This document shows positions 1-9,300 of a stretch of DNA of 43,411 nt, in pieces (the stretch's first letter is position 1; the number at the start of each line of letters is the position of its first letter). Where the stretch lies: positions 17,185,584 to 17,228,994 of the forward strand of contig NC_049984.1 in the NCBI RefSeq assembly GCF_000003815.2, in the 5' to 3' direction. Origin of the DNA: Branchiostoma floridae. Lineage: Eukaryota; Chordata; Leptocardii; Amphioxiformes; Branchiostomatidae. The notes below the pieces were generated by a model. The model was not told where the DNA came from, made no database searches, and saw only the letters and a list, made by a program, of their open reading frames with translations. Position numbers and translations under genes: made by a program.

Positions 1-250
1 AGTTTTACTGCCTGGCTCAGGAGCACCATTGATGAGGTCTTGAGTTCTGTAATTGTCCACCCGCCCCCTGTCCTCTTTCGTCTGACCAGCTGCTGGAACA
101 GCTGAGCGATTGCGCTGCTTCTGAGTCTGGCACTTTGTCTTCCCCTGGTGAATTCTGAGACCCCTGTACGTGGTGGCCCGCTGCCAACCACAGCTGCAAA
201 CCCTCACCACCACCCCTTCTCTTTGGTCCTTGGTACGGTCCGATGTTGTT
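1..250 (-). mobile_element. Retroelement ORF remnant with a zinc-finger-like motif
   Basis: On the minus strand a reading frame stays open from about position 250 to the window edge. It holds a compact Cys/His motif: CSCGW at about 184-198, TTYRGLRIHQGK in the middle and a final Cys at 130-132, i.e. C-x-C ... H ... C. From memory, this CxCGW...RGLxxHQ...C pattern is common in ORFs of non-LTR retroelements in fish and lancelets; I cannot verify the family here. The frame runs out of the window, so the element is partial. Another minus frame (204-488) overlaps it upstream, suggesting a frameshift or an unrelated shadow. Confidence 0.5.
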
Positions 251-488
251 GCCGACAAATCTGATCCAATGGGCCCATCTCGCTTCCCCGCTCTCGCTGG
301 GCCCCGGGGCTGACTTTCTTTATAGTGACTTGATGTAATCGGTGGGGTAACCATCCACGTGGGTTGGTCTGACGGGCTGGGCAACGGACCCTCCGTCCCC
401 GTTCAGGTCTCTCCCTGATGTCACCAATCTTCCTTGGTCGCCAGCCAGTCTGTTCCTGGCAGCCAACTACACTGTCCGTAGTCGCCAC

Positions 489-1560
489 TGGGCAATCCAG
501 GGTGGTAATAGAGAATACAGGTAGACTAACCTGCTAAACTGTATGTGCTTCTCAGCACTCTGCTGGGGCACCAATGCCGGATCCTCAGTCAGTCTCCGCC
601 CTTCCTCAACGTTTCGTCCCCTTTGCTACTGATACGCTATCTTTTTGATTTATCCAAGTTTTTGAAGTTCATACAGTTTAAACATATTTCTAAGCAAAAT
701 TCGAGCAACTGTATCAAAAGGATCAAATGATTGGATCTTCCCAATATCCTGGAATATGTTACAGTGATTCATTTTGTTTTTATTTTGTCAAAGTCCCTGA
801 AGTTGACACACCTTGTCTCTTTGACTACTGTGGCAAAGACATAAAATTTCTCGAGATCAGCTTGATTGATTACTGTCAAATTTTTGGTGATGAAGGGATC
901 CATGTAGAGGTAATGACAAAAGTAGTTAAAATTAATTTTGAAGCTCAAGTACTCTCTAAAGTCAAAGTTAGTATCGCCAGAGGTCCAGAACCTGTCCCCG
1001 ATTTTAATGATTATTATATAAATTATATCATCTTGTAGAAATTGGGCGATCGTTCTGTTCAATGGATATAAATGGCAGTATAGGTAAAGGACACATGACT
1101 GTATTCCCCGTCTATACGTTATCTTGTGTGTAGTCATTCACGGTATTTAGAGAAGCGCTAGCCCTTTTCTGATGGACAGTCAAATGCCCCCCCCTCCCCC
1201 CAAAAACAACTCCGGAATGAAATCTTAGTACAAGAACGCAGCACATAAGTATTACTTCACGAACCCGGAGTATATTGCGCAAGAGGAAATAAAAAGTGCG
1301 ACTTGAAATTTTTTAACGCAAGTAAACGTTTTAATGTGAAAGCCGGTGGGGCATAAACATCACAATTTGATAGCATAAGTCCACTTTTTAAGTCTTTGGA
1401 GTAAGTTTTGGAGTTTTAGAGCGCCCAGTAAGGGTATAGATGCGTGCCATTTACAGCTAGCTACATTTGATTGTCGAGTGCAGTACCGCATCAACCCGCA
1501 GGAGGACAGGGACAAGAGTTAGCGTTGCGCAGTCGATAACACTGTGTGTAGCTCTTTTTG
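489..1560. other. No recognisable gene
   Basis: Short overlapping frames exist on both strands at 727-1137, but none shows a known domain and both strands are equally open, as expected by chance in AT-rich DNA. I see no tRNA, splice-bounded exon or repeat that I can name. Confidence 0.5.
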
Positions 1561-1565
1561 TTGAA

Positions 1566-1880
1566 GAGCTATCTAAAAACGGATTGCAGCGTTCAACTCC
1601 CCACCAAGAGACCTTTCCAATGATACCATAGTTTGCCTATTTTGGACACTTTTAAAAAATCCACATTTTGGGTTACTGTAATCGGTGCTTAACTTTCAAC
1701 GCAAATAACTCGGCAACAAAAAGAGCTATCTGAAAACGGATTGCAGCGTTCAACTCCCCATCAAGAGACCTTTCCAATGATACCACAGTTTGCCTATTTC
1801 GGACACTTTTCAAAAATCCACATTTTGGGTTACTGTAATCGGTGCTTAACTTTAAACGCGAATAACTCGGCAATATCTGC
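1566..1880. repeat. 157-bp tandem duplication, two copies
   Basis: The block starting gagctatct at 1566 recurs at 1723 with a few substitutions. Both copies contain the shared strings cggattgcagcgttcaact and ttgggttactgtaatcggtg. The second copy ends close to the assembly gap at 1896, so more copies may be hidden there. Open frames in it are short and I treat it as non-coding. Confidence 0.85.
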
Positions 1881-1895
1881 TTTTCACGTCTATTC

Positions 1896-1995
1896 NNNNN
1901 NNNNNNNNNNNNNNNNNNNNNNNNNNNNNNNNNNNNNNNNNNNNNNNNNNNNNNNNNNNNNNNNNNNNNNNNNNNNNNNNNNNNNNNNNNNNNNN
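1896..1995. other. Assembly gap of 100 N
   Basis: Exactly 100 unknown bases, the usual placeholder for a scaffold gap of unknown size. The 157-bp tandem repeat ends just left of it. Confidence 0.95.
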
Positions 1996-2049
1996 TTTAT
2001 TTTCATTTTAAATCAAACTTTACCTGACTCACTCCTTGTGGGAATATGT

Positions 2050-2315
2050 TGGTTCCTTTATTCCTTTATTTAGATACCCTTTAGCCCGTAGGGCTAGTCT
2101 ACCAGGGTTCGAACATACAAACAACGCAAACATACATGTACATATATACATAACAGATAAAAACATTCACAATCATAAAAAAACTATCAACTTGAGAATG
2201 CATGATGGTAGATTGCCTTTTTAAATCGTGAAATGTCGGGCAGGGATTTGATGTGTGACGGTAGTACATTCCATAGACTGATGGCACGGTAGAGAAAGGT
2301 TCGCTTTTTTTAAAG
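2050..2315 (-). mobile_element. 3' end of a CR1/L2-like LINE
   Basis: Read on the minus strand, 2309-2191 encodes the C-terminus of a non-LTR reverse transcriptase ORF: YRAISLWNVLPSHIKSL followed by ISRFKKAI and a stop. The pattern R.I.LWN.LP..I..L....FK..I is typical of the end of CR1/L2/jockey-type ORF2. A 3' UTR follows, reading leftwards through a short ctagccctacgggcta inverted motif to a simple tail of aataaagg repeats at about 2050. The element is 5'-truncated, as most LINE copies are. The strand and the tail agree with each other. Confidence 0.8.
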
Positions 2316-2503
2316 TTTGTTTTTGGGTTTGGGGTTCGAATCTAGACCACCAGATACAAGCATATTGCAGCCCGTACTTCAACATGTTACAAAAACCGAT
2401 CAGTTACTCAACACTGACAGGGCCAGGAGCGAAAACAGGACATTTTAGTTGAGATCGACTACACGAAGTAGTCTCTGTTATTATGCCGCTAAAAACATAT
2501 CAC

Positions 2504-2597
2504 ACAACGCGACGGTTCATCTATAATTGCTGCGCATTACTGGAGGGCATACAACGCGACGGTTCATCTATAATTGCTGCGCATTACTGGAGGGCAT
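2504..2597. repeat. 47-bp perfect tandem duplication
   Basis: The segment beginning acaacgcgacggttcat at 2504 is repeated without change at 2551. Identity of the two copies points to a recent duplication. Confidence 0.9.
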
Positions 2598-3167
2598 TTC
2601 AACTCGTTTTACCATATCCATGCTGTATAATAGCACCTGTATGGTTCCATTGTTTAAACGATGTATGGTTCTAGTGTTTAAACGGTGAACATTTGTCCTG
2701 GTTATGCCAGTAGTTTTTATGTGTGGAGTAACTTTGCAACTCGACTGCCAGGCCCCAGAAGCAAATATGTCTGGCATGGGGAGAACTACTAGTGCTCAAC
2801 ATGAACCATTTCATCACCCATGTGTCTACCTGAATCTATCAGAGTGCAGACAGAATAGATAATACCCATACAGAAATCAGTTCTTTAATATCGTAGTGAC
2901 TACAGGGACGCACTGTTCGGGGATATGAGGGTGGAAATGATTTTATTCTCATAAGAAAGAGATATTCAACACTGCTTTAAGGAAGGGCAATACTTGTAAG
3001 AGTATGTGACGAACAATGTGAAAAAAGAGGTTGAAAATTGTGAAATTCAGGACAGTTTGAGTCGTTCCCTTAACAGGTCCCACGGTGATTTTCCCTGACC
3101 CTCTCGTGGGTCTTTCGTAACGCACGAAACACGTTGCGTCGTGGCAGTCCCACGTGAGTTCGTGGCT
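2598..3167. other. No recognisable gene; sequence upstream of a promoter-like block
   Basis: No coding exon or named repeat seen. The last 100 bases become richer in CpG (tcgtaacgcacgaaacacgt) and lead into the promoter-like block, so they may be distal promoter. Confidence 0.4.
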
Positions 3168-3404
3168 TATGCAAAAATACGCCAACGTAATTGTTCTCGA
3201 TCTTTCTGAGCTATTGCGACATTTTCTCAAGCTGGAGCCCGCCGATTGGTTACATTCGTCACATGACTGATCTACTGCGTGTGCTTGTCGCATATGCAAA
3301 ATTACGCCGACGCAGTTTCCCACGCTTTCCAAGCTGTAACGTCATTTTCCAACCCACCTATTGGCTACATTTGCCAAGTGATTTGTCCGTCCATGTGTAT
3401 AAAA
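3168..3404 (+). promoter_or_regulatory. Promoter-like block: duplicated octamer/CCAAT module plus TATA box
   Basis: Two related modules lie in tandem. Module 1 has an octamer-like tatgcaaaaatacgcc at 3168 and an inverted CCAAT box (attgg) at 3245-3249. Module 2 has tatgcaaaattacgccgacg at 3293 and attgg at 3360-3364. The segments between them can be aligned (ctttctgagc against ctttccaagc; acattttctc against tcattttcca), so the module has been duplicated with a shift of 115-125 bp. A consensus TATA box, tataaaa, follows at 3398-3404. A match to the initiator, tcatcctt with its A at 3428, is 30 bp from the first T of the TATA box, the usual spacing. Octamer, CCAAT and TATA together suit a strongly transcribed gene. 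The function is inferred from motifs only. Confidence 0.6.
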
Positions 3405-3427
3405 TCCCCCCACTGACAGCCGCCATC

Positions 3428-3512
3428 ATCCTTCTTAGGACAGAACGTATCCGTGTGTGCGAGAGACGTCCAGAGCAGATCACGACAATCCTGACGAAAC
3501 TTAGGTTTTCAG
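3428..3512 (+). other. Putative untranslated first exon
   Basis: It runs from the predicted start site at 3428 to a consensus donor, ttttcag|gtgagt, at 3512/3513. The 85 nt contain no ATG, so it would be 5' UTR. The evidence is the order TATA, initiator, donor at correct distances; there is no transcript evidence. The gene it belongs to is not identified because the next exon would start at the edge of a gap (6254). Confidence 0.45.
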
Positions 3513-3562
3513 GTGAGTTCAAAAATTTATCTTTTGTGGTGAGTTCCAACTCTTATCTTTTG

Positions 3563-4021
3563 NNNNNNNNNNNNNNNNNNNNNNNNNNNNNNNNNNNNNN
3601 NNNNNNNNNNNNNNNNNNNNNNNNNNNNNNNNNNNNNNNNNNNNNNNNNNNNNNNNNNNNNNNNNNNNNNNNNNNNNNNNNNNNNNNNNNNNNNNNNNNN
3701 NNNNNNNNNNNNNNNNNNNNNNNNNNNNNNNNNNNNNNNNNNNNNNNNNNNNNNNNNNNNNNNNNNNNNNNNNNNNNNNNNNNNNNNNNNNNNNNNNNNN
3801 NNNNNNNNNNNNNNNNNNNNNNNNNNNNNNNNNNNNNNNNNNNNNNNNNNNNNNNNNNNNNNNNNNNNNNNNNNNNNNNNNNNNNNNNNNNNNNNNNNNN
3901 NNNNNNNNNNNNNNNNNNNNNNNNNNNNNNNNNNNNNNNNNNNNNNNNNNNNNNNNNNNNNNNNNNNNNNNNNNNNNNNNNNNNNNNNNNNNNNNNNNNN
4001 NNNNNNNNNNNNNNNNNNNNN
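3563..4021. other. Sized assembly gap (459 N) inside the minisatellite
   Basis: Minisatellite units flank both sides, so the missing bases are almost certainly more 26-bp units. Confidence 0.9.
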
Positions 4022-5093
4022 TCTTATCTTTTGTGGTGAGTTTCAACTCTTATCTTTTGTGGTGAGTTTCAACTCTTATCTTTTGTGGTGAGTTTCAACT
4101 CTTATCTTTTGTGGTGAGTTTCAACTCTTATCTTTTGTCCCTAGGTTTCAACTCTTATCTTTTGTGGTGAGTTTCAACTCTTATCTTTTGTCATGGGTTT
4201 CAACTCTTATCTTTTGACGTGAGTTTCAACTCTTATCTTTTGTGGTGAGTTTCAACTCTTATCTTTTGTCGTGAGTTTCAACTCTTATCTTTTGTGGTGA
4301 GTTTCAACTCTTATCTTTTGTCGTGAGTTTCAACTCTTATCTTTTGTCGTGAGTTTCAACTCTTATCTTTTGTCGCGAGTTCAAACTCTTATCTTTTGTG
4401 GTGAGTTTCAACTCTTATCTTTTGTCGCGAGTTTCAACTCTTATCTTTTGTCGCGAGTTTCAACTCTTATCTTTTGTCGCGAGTTTCAACTCTTATCTTT
4501 TGTCGCGAGTTTCAACTCTTATCTTTTGTCGCGAGTTTCAACTCTTATCTTTTGTGGTGAGTTTCAACTCTTATCTTTTGTGGTGAGTTTCAACTCTTAT
4601 CTTTTGTGGTGAGTTTCAACTCTTATCTTTTGTCGTGAGTTTCAACTCTTATCTTTTGTGGTGAGTTTCAACTCTTATCTTTTGTCGCTAGTTTCAACTC
4701 TTATCTTTTGTGGTGAGTTTCAACTCTTATCTTTTGTCCCTAGTTTCAACTCTTATCTTTTGTGGTGCGTTTCAACTCTTATCTTTTGTGGTGAGTTTCA
4801 ACTCTTATCTTTTGTCGCTAGTTTCAACTCTTATCTTTTGTCGCTAGTTTCAACTCTTATCTTTTATCGTGAATTTCAACTCTTATCTTTTGTGGTGAGT
4901 TTCAACTCTTATCTTTTATCGTGAGTTTCAACTCTTATCTTTTGTGGTGAGTTTCAACTCTTATCTTTTGTCGTGGGTTTTAATTCTAATCTTTTGTGGT
5001 GAGTTTCAACTCTTATCTTTTGTCTTGAGTTCCAACTCTTATCTTTTGTCGTGAGTTTCAACTCTTATCTTTTGTGGTGAGTTTCAACTCTTT

Positions 5094-5384
5094 NNNNNNN
5101 NNNNNNNNNNNNNNNNNNNNNNNNNNNNNNNNNNNNNNNNNNNNNNNNNNNNNNNNNNNNNNNNNNNNNNNNNNNNNNNNNNNNNNNNNNNNNNNNNNNN
5201 NNNNNNNNNNNNNNNNNNNNNNNNNNNNNNNNNNNNNNNNNNNNNNNNNNNNNNNNNNNNNNNNNNNNNNNNNNNNNNNNNNNNNNNNNNNNNNNNNNNN
5301 NNNNNNNNNNNNNNNNNNNNNNNNNNNNNNNNNNNNNNNNNNNNNNNNNNNNNNNNNNNNNNNNNNNNNNNNNNNNNNNNNNNN
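5094..5384. other. Sized assembly gap (291 N) inside the minisatellite
   Basis: Minisatellite units flank both sides, so more 26-bp units are expected here. Confidence 0.9.
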
Positions 5385-6229
5385 TGTGGTGAGTTTCAAC
5401 TCTTATCTTTTGTGGTGAGTTTCAACTCTTATCTTTTGTCGTGGGTTTTAATTCTAATCTTTTGACGTGAGTTTCAACTTTTATGTTTTGTCTTGAGTTC
5501 CAACTCTTATCTTTTGTCGTGAGTTTCAACTCTTATCTTTTGTGGTGAGTTTCAACTCTTATCTTTTGTGGTGAGTTTCAACTCTTATCTTTTATCGTGA
5601 GTGTCAACTCTTATCTTTTGTGGTGAGTTTCAACTCTTATCTTTTGTCGCGAGTTTCAACTCTTATCTTTTGTGGTGAGTTTCAACTCTTATCTTTTGTC
5701 GCGAGTTTCAACTCTTATCTTTTGTGGTGAGTTTCAACTCTTATCTTTTGTGGTGAGTTTCAACTCTTATCTTTTGTCGCTAGTTTCAACTCTTATCTTT
5801 TGTCGCTAGTTTCAACTCTTATCTTTTGTCGTGAGTTTCAACTCTTATCTTTTGTGGTGAGTTTCAACTCTTATCTTTTGTCGTGAGTTTCAACTCTTAT
5901 CTTTTGTGGTGAGTTTCAACTCTTATATTTTGTCGTGGGTTTCAATTCTAATCTTTTGACGTGAGTTTCAACTTTTATGTTTTGTCGTGAGTTCCAACTC
6001 TTATCTTTTGTCGTGAGTTTCAACTCTTATCTTTTGTGGTGAGTTTCAACTCTTATCTTTTGTCGCTAGTTTCAACTCTTATCTTTTATCGTGAGTTTCA
6101 ACTCTTATCTTTTGTGGTGAGTTTCAACTCTTATCTTTTGTCGCTAGTTTCAACTCTTATCTTTTGTGGTGCGTTTCAACTCTTATCTTTTGTGGTGAGT
6201 TTCAACTCTTATCTTTTGTCTTGAGTTTC

Positions 6230-6253
6230 AAACTTCTAATCGTCATTTCTCAG
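6230..6253 (+). promoter_or_regulatory. Candidate branch point and 3' splice site closing the minisatellite intron
   Basis: Straight after the last repeat unit comes acttctaatcgtcatttctcag. It contains a branch-point-like ctaat and a pyrimidine-rich run ending in CAG at 6251-6253. The next exon would start at 6254, one base before a 100-N gap. Together with the donor at 3513 this defines an intron of about 2.74 kb made almost only of minisatellite. Confidence 0.5.
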
Positions 6254-6254
6254 T

Positions 6255-6354
6255 NNNNNNNNNNNNNNNNNNNNNNNNNNNNNNNNNNNNNNNNNNNNNN
6301 NNNNNNNNNNNNNNNNNNNNNNNNNNNNNNNNNNNNNNNNNNNNNNNNNNNNNN
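6255..6354. other. Assembly gap of 100 N
   Basis: Placeholder gap lying directly on the predicted second exon. Confidence 0.95.
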
Positions 6355-6356
6355 TA

Positions 6357-6554
6357 CCGTTGACATTTCACTGGGGTTACTTGTATAATTATTCCGTAGC
6401 GATATGGTCTTTAATTTTCTTCCTACTGTTATTGTTACTTTTAACACCCAGTATCGCCCACAAAACGTACATATACGGAGACTGGTTCAGATTGAAAACT
6501 TCATCGACACAAACAAAAGTTGAGAAACGCGTACATAGGCATAATGAAATTTAG
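6357..6554 (+). CDS. Possible N-terminal part of a membrane or secreted protein (partial)
   Basis: A frame open from the gap to a TAG at 6552-6554. The only start inside is a TTG, so a real start would have to lie in the gap. The product has a strong hydrophobic stretch, SLIFFLLLLLLLTPSIAHK, preceded by a short polar stretch and followed by a basic, Ser/Thr-rich tail. This is what a signal peptide or a type II membrane anchor with a stem looks like. No catalytic domain is present and I do not recognise the protein. It follows the promoter/exon 1/minisatellite intron on the same strand and might be exon 2 of that gene, but a leucine-rich frame can also arise by chance. Confidence 0.25.
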   Translation, partial: PLTFHWGYLYNYSVAIWSLIFFLLLLLLLTPSIAHKTYIYGDWFRLKTSSTQTKVEKRVHRHNEI

Positions 6555-6595
6555 GAAAAATTATGATTTGATTTACGTATACAAGGATGTCCCTG

Positions 6596-6680
6596 TGGCT
6601 CTACTGGTAGCGATCTCAAAGTTGACCTCCGGATCCTGACTACAATTAGTTGGCAACTGGGACACATCGGTTCGAATCAG
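6596..6680 (+). mobile_element. tRNA-derived SINE head (degenerate)
   Basis: An A-box-like tggctctactggtagcg at 6596-6612 and a good B box, ggttcgaatc, at 6669-6678 lie in the tRNA order. The spacing is longer than in a plain tRNA and no cloverleaf closes, so this is a tRNA-derived element, not a functional tRNA. Confidence 0.5.
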
Positions 6681-6888
6681 GTAAGCTAAGGGCACAACCC
6701 GACGTACGTGCAAATACGTGCTATCTACCGTACCAAAACGTGGGCAATCTTCTGGGATCCATAAGTGGTAAGTACCGCCTCCGTACGAACTCGTCGGGAA
6801 TCCGACGGATTTTCGAGCACGCAGACACGCCGTAGAACTATAGGTGCAGGCTCAAAACTTTGTGTGCCATCGGGCTGCGGATTTGCCC

Positions 6889-6908
6889 CCCGTACGTGCC
6901 AGTACGGG
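6889..6908. repeat. Short perfect hairpin
   Basis: cccgtac-gtgcca-gtacggg: a 7-bp perfect stem with a 6-nt loop in GC-rich sequence. Role unknown; it may be part of the SINE-like material around it. Confidence 0.5.
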
Positions 6909-7539
6909 CGACGCGCCTGCCCTGTACAGCCTGAACGTTTTCCGAAATTCGAGGCGGACGTGGCCTCCTAAAGAACGTACGGAAAATTGCACGTAAGGCG
7001 GGTTGCGCCATTAGCTATAAGGGCTGCACAGTCTTTCAGAAGAGATGTAACATAGGGGTCCTGTGTTCGAGGAGGTTCCTTGAGCACGTTTAAGGGGAAG
7101 AGTTAGCAACCCTCCCTGTAAAATTGTACCCTGCTACAGAAACAGTAAGTAAACTTGCTGACCTAGTCCCATATACGTGCCACTAGACACTACAAGGTTA
7201 CCAACAGAAACAACTTAGTATATATACATATACGGACGCCTCAAATATGACCCCCCCCCCATCGGCTTTCCATGGTGCTGTAACGATCTTCCGGTTTTGA
7301 TATCTTGTGTTTTTGACAAGCTTTCGTCATGATTTTCGAGTTGCAGACAGATCTTATACACAGTAAGAAGTGAAATACGTTTTGGCCTCCTAACAGGTTC
7401 CTCTGAAACTGTAGGTGCGTTGAAGTTGCAGAATTTTTTGTGGAAATCAACTTGTTGTTGCCCATGCCCGTATGCATGGGATTCGGATGACCCCCACCCC
7501 CAACATACACACACAGGGGTTACCAAATAAATGACTCTT
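6909..7539. other. No recognisable gene; SINE-like fragment near 7060
   Basis: ggtcctgtgttcgaggagg near 7055 resembles a B box and could be a second SINE remnant. Two C-rich runs (about 7250 and 7490) bracket a stretch open on the minus strand, with no recognisable domain. Confidence 0.35.
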
Positions 7540-7792
7540 GACCGTCGTGCGTAGTCCAGTGGTTAGCGGCCCTGCCTCTGGAACTAGAAGCCGTGAGTTC
7601 GATTCCAGCTGTGTCGCTCACCCAACATGCACGCTACTGCAAAGGGACACAGTCCTTAGGACTGAACGTTAAGCTGTTGTCCATTGTTCATTGTGCTGGT
7701 CGAAAAGAGCTCAGAGAATTTCCACGGTAATGAACTTGTAAATACTGTACATAGCGTCTGTCCTCTTTGTCACGACCAGTGGGCTAAAACTG
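7540..7792 (+). mobile_element. tRNA-derived SINE
   Basis: The head, from about 7540, has a tRNA-like A box (tagtccagtggttagcgg from 7552) and B box (gagttcgattcc at 7595-7606) at the correct distance for Pol III transcription. The body continues through cgctcacccaacatgcacgc at about 7614. That same string recurs at 20888 with a related tail (tctgtcctctttgtcacgaccag here, tctctgtcacaacca there), which shows that this is a dispersed family. The tRNA part has mismatched arms, so it is not a functional tRNA gene. Confidence 0.75.
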
Positions 7793-8331
7793 GATCGTGA
7801 TCACTTTCCTTTGTTTCAAGCCCTATTACCAACAGTTCCAGTTTGTTACTTTGAAATTCTGTAAAATAAAACCAAAAATGCCATTTCAGTGCGGCGCTAT
7901 TCCAAAGATCTACAAAAGAGACCCCCCCTCCCCAAGAAAAAGGAAATCCTGGCTAAGGGCATGTTGCCAAATCATTTTCCTCAAAGAAATTAGGTACCTT
8001 TGTAAATGTTGGTAAATTTACACCTATACATTAGCCTGGGTCGCTTAATTTGTAAAATTCTCGACGAGAACTCCCCCTCTCTCCCCCGAGGCTATGTCTG
8101 TCAAATTACGGTCGTCCTTGCTCAAAAACCTGCTCGCCTCGAGGCTGGCTTGTTAACTCAGCTGATCAGAATCAGAGTAACACGGAGGTCTGCCAATCAA
8201 CAAAGAAACTAACACGTCATAATTGCATAATTTGGTACGTAAAAGAGGTTGGTAGCCCGTCTGCTCGGACAAAGAAAGAACGCGCCTGTAATTGAACAGG
8301 TCACGCACCTGATTTTAGGTTGCTAATATCT
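7793..8331. other. No recognisable gene
   Basis: Only short frames without domains; no exon bounded by convincing splice sites and no repeat that I can name. Confidence 0.45.
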
Positions 8332-8340
8332 AACCAACCT

Positions 8341-8748
8341 TAGCCTGGTGACCAAACCCCAGCCCGATCTCAAGTATCTATCGTGCAGGGGTCTGGCAGG
8401 ATGGCATAGGCCAGGTTCTCAATTTTGCACCTTATAGTGGGCAAAAAACTCCACCAATAGAACAGCAGCAGGATCAGCAGTAGGTACTACACCCCTACCA
8501 TGATTGGTTAATGACCCCCAACTGTATTTTTTGAATCCATAACAGTGGCCACCAAATACCTGATTCGCTACTGTGATAGCCTGCTGACCAACTGTGGTGT
8601 TTTGTAGCTGGCTACCTGTGATGTGAGTGGTCATAAATACTAGGTTCTCCTCCCTCTGAGCAAGGGCCTTCGAGAACATTTCTACAGCTATCCTGCCAGA
8701 CCCCAACACAAAAGATATTTTTGAGGTTGGGGTATGGTATCCAGGCTA
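8341..8748. mobile_element. Non-autonomous DNA transposon, 9-bp target duplication
   Basis: The element starts tagcctggtgaccaaacccc and ends with the inverse of tagcctggataccatacccc. A second inner inverted repeat, ggggtctggcaggat (8389) against atcctgccagacccc (8690-8704), extends the terminal inverted repeats to about 65 bp. The flanking bases aaccaacct at 8332-8340 and 8749-8757 are identical: a 9-bp target site duplication. A 9-bp duplication fits Mutator-like elements (8-9 bp also fits Merlin). No transposase is encoded in the 408 bp, so it is a MITE-type element. Copies with the same terminal TAGCCTGG occur at 28607-29000 and, truncated, at about 23645-23774. Confidence 0.88.
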
Positions 8749-8831
8749 AACCAACCTGACAGGTGTCGCAAAAACTGCTATTCTTGTCTGTTTTCTTTGT
8801 TTGAACCAACGTCACCGCCCCGACAGCCCGA

Positions 8832-8875
8832 GGGGGTCCTGACATAGGGGGGGGGGGGGGGAGGGGGTTGGGGGG
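8832..8875 (+). other. G-quadruplex-prone G tract
   Basis: Four or more G runs of at least five: 8832-8836, 8847-8861, 8863-8867, 8870-8875. The pattern satisfies the usual G4 rule on the plus strand. Confidence 0.7.
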
Positions 8876-8992
8876 CGAAACCCCTGAGGAAGGCTGGACG
8901 TCAGCTGATGATGTCGTGGGTCAGCGCAGTGCAACCAGCTGTTTCAAGTAAGTTCATTCATGAAAGCTCGCCCTTGCTGCGAAAGACATTTT

Positions 8993-9300
8993 GATTGATT
9001 GATTGATTTTATTTTGCACTTTAAAAAATGATAACATACAGAAAATTATAGAAAACAACAGAACGTGCAAGGGGGGAGAAAAAAGCCATGTGGCTTATAC
9101 AAACTCTCCCCCCGTCAAAATTTACAAATTATAATACAATTAAATGGGCATGAAGATTATACATCAAACAATAATAAACCAAGTGAAAATAATATAACCC
9201 AGTGATCATCATAACGTTACAATTGATCTTAACATCAAAAACGGAAATTAGACAAACCTAAACATGATCTACAGATCATAAAGAAATTAGTCAAAATCAT
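8993..9300 (-). mobile_element. Probable LINE 3' UTR with simple-repeat tail
   Basis: On the minus strand an AT-rich non-coding stretch ends in gtgcaaaataaaatcaatc plus further aatc units (plus strand 8993-9020). A 3' tail of 4-bp units is usual for CR1/L2-type LINEs. No ORF is left, so the family is not certain. Confidence 0.45.

Larger units (their letters stand above)
3513..6235 (+). repeat. 26-bp minisatellite filling an intron; unit begins with a splice donor
   Basis: About 100 tandem units of 26 bp of the form ggtgagtttcaactcttatc plus ttttgt. The first unit, ggtgagttcaaaaatttatc plus ttttgt, starts exactly at the candidate exon-intron border, so the array seems to have grown from the donor region. 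Variants replace the tggtgag part with tcgtgag, tcgcgag or tcgctag, and these variants are mixed through the array. Many units therefore keep a consensus-like GTGAGT 5' splice site. Two sized gaps (3563-4021 and 5094-5384) lie inside the array. The period is not a multiple of 3; the repetitive open frames are a by-product. Confidence 0.95.

Noticed and set aside
4021-6224. Repetitive open frames reading FNSYLLS.VSTLIF, as a possible repeat protein
   Set aside because: They follow from the 26-bp unit: three units make 78 bp, a multiple of 3, so any frame without a stop stays open. There is no start context and the array lies in a predicted intron.
7552-7606. Functional tRNA gene
   Set aside because: A and B boxes are good, but acceptor and anticodon stems do not pair; a SINE body follows and is shared with 20886-21035.
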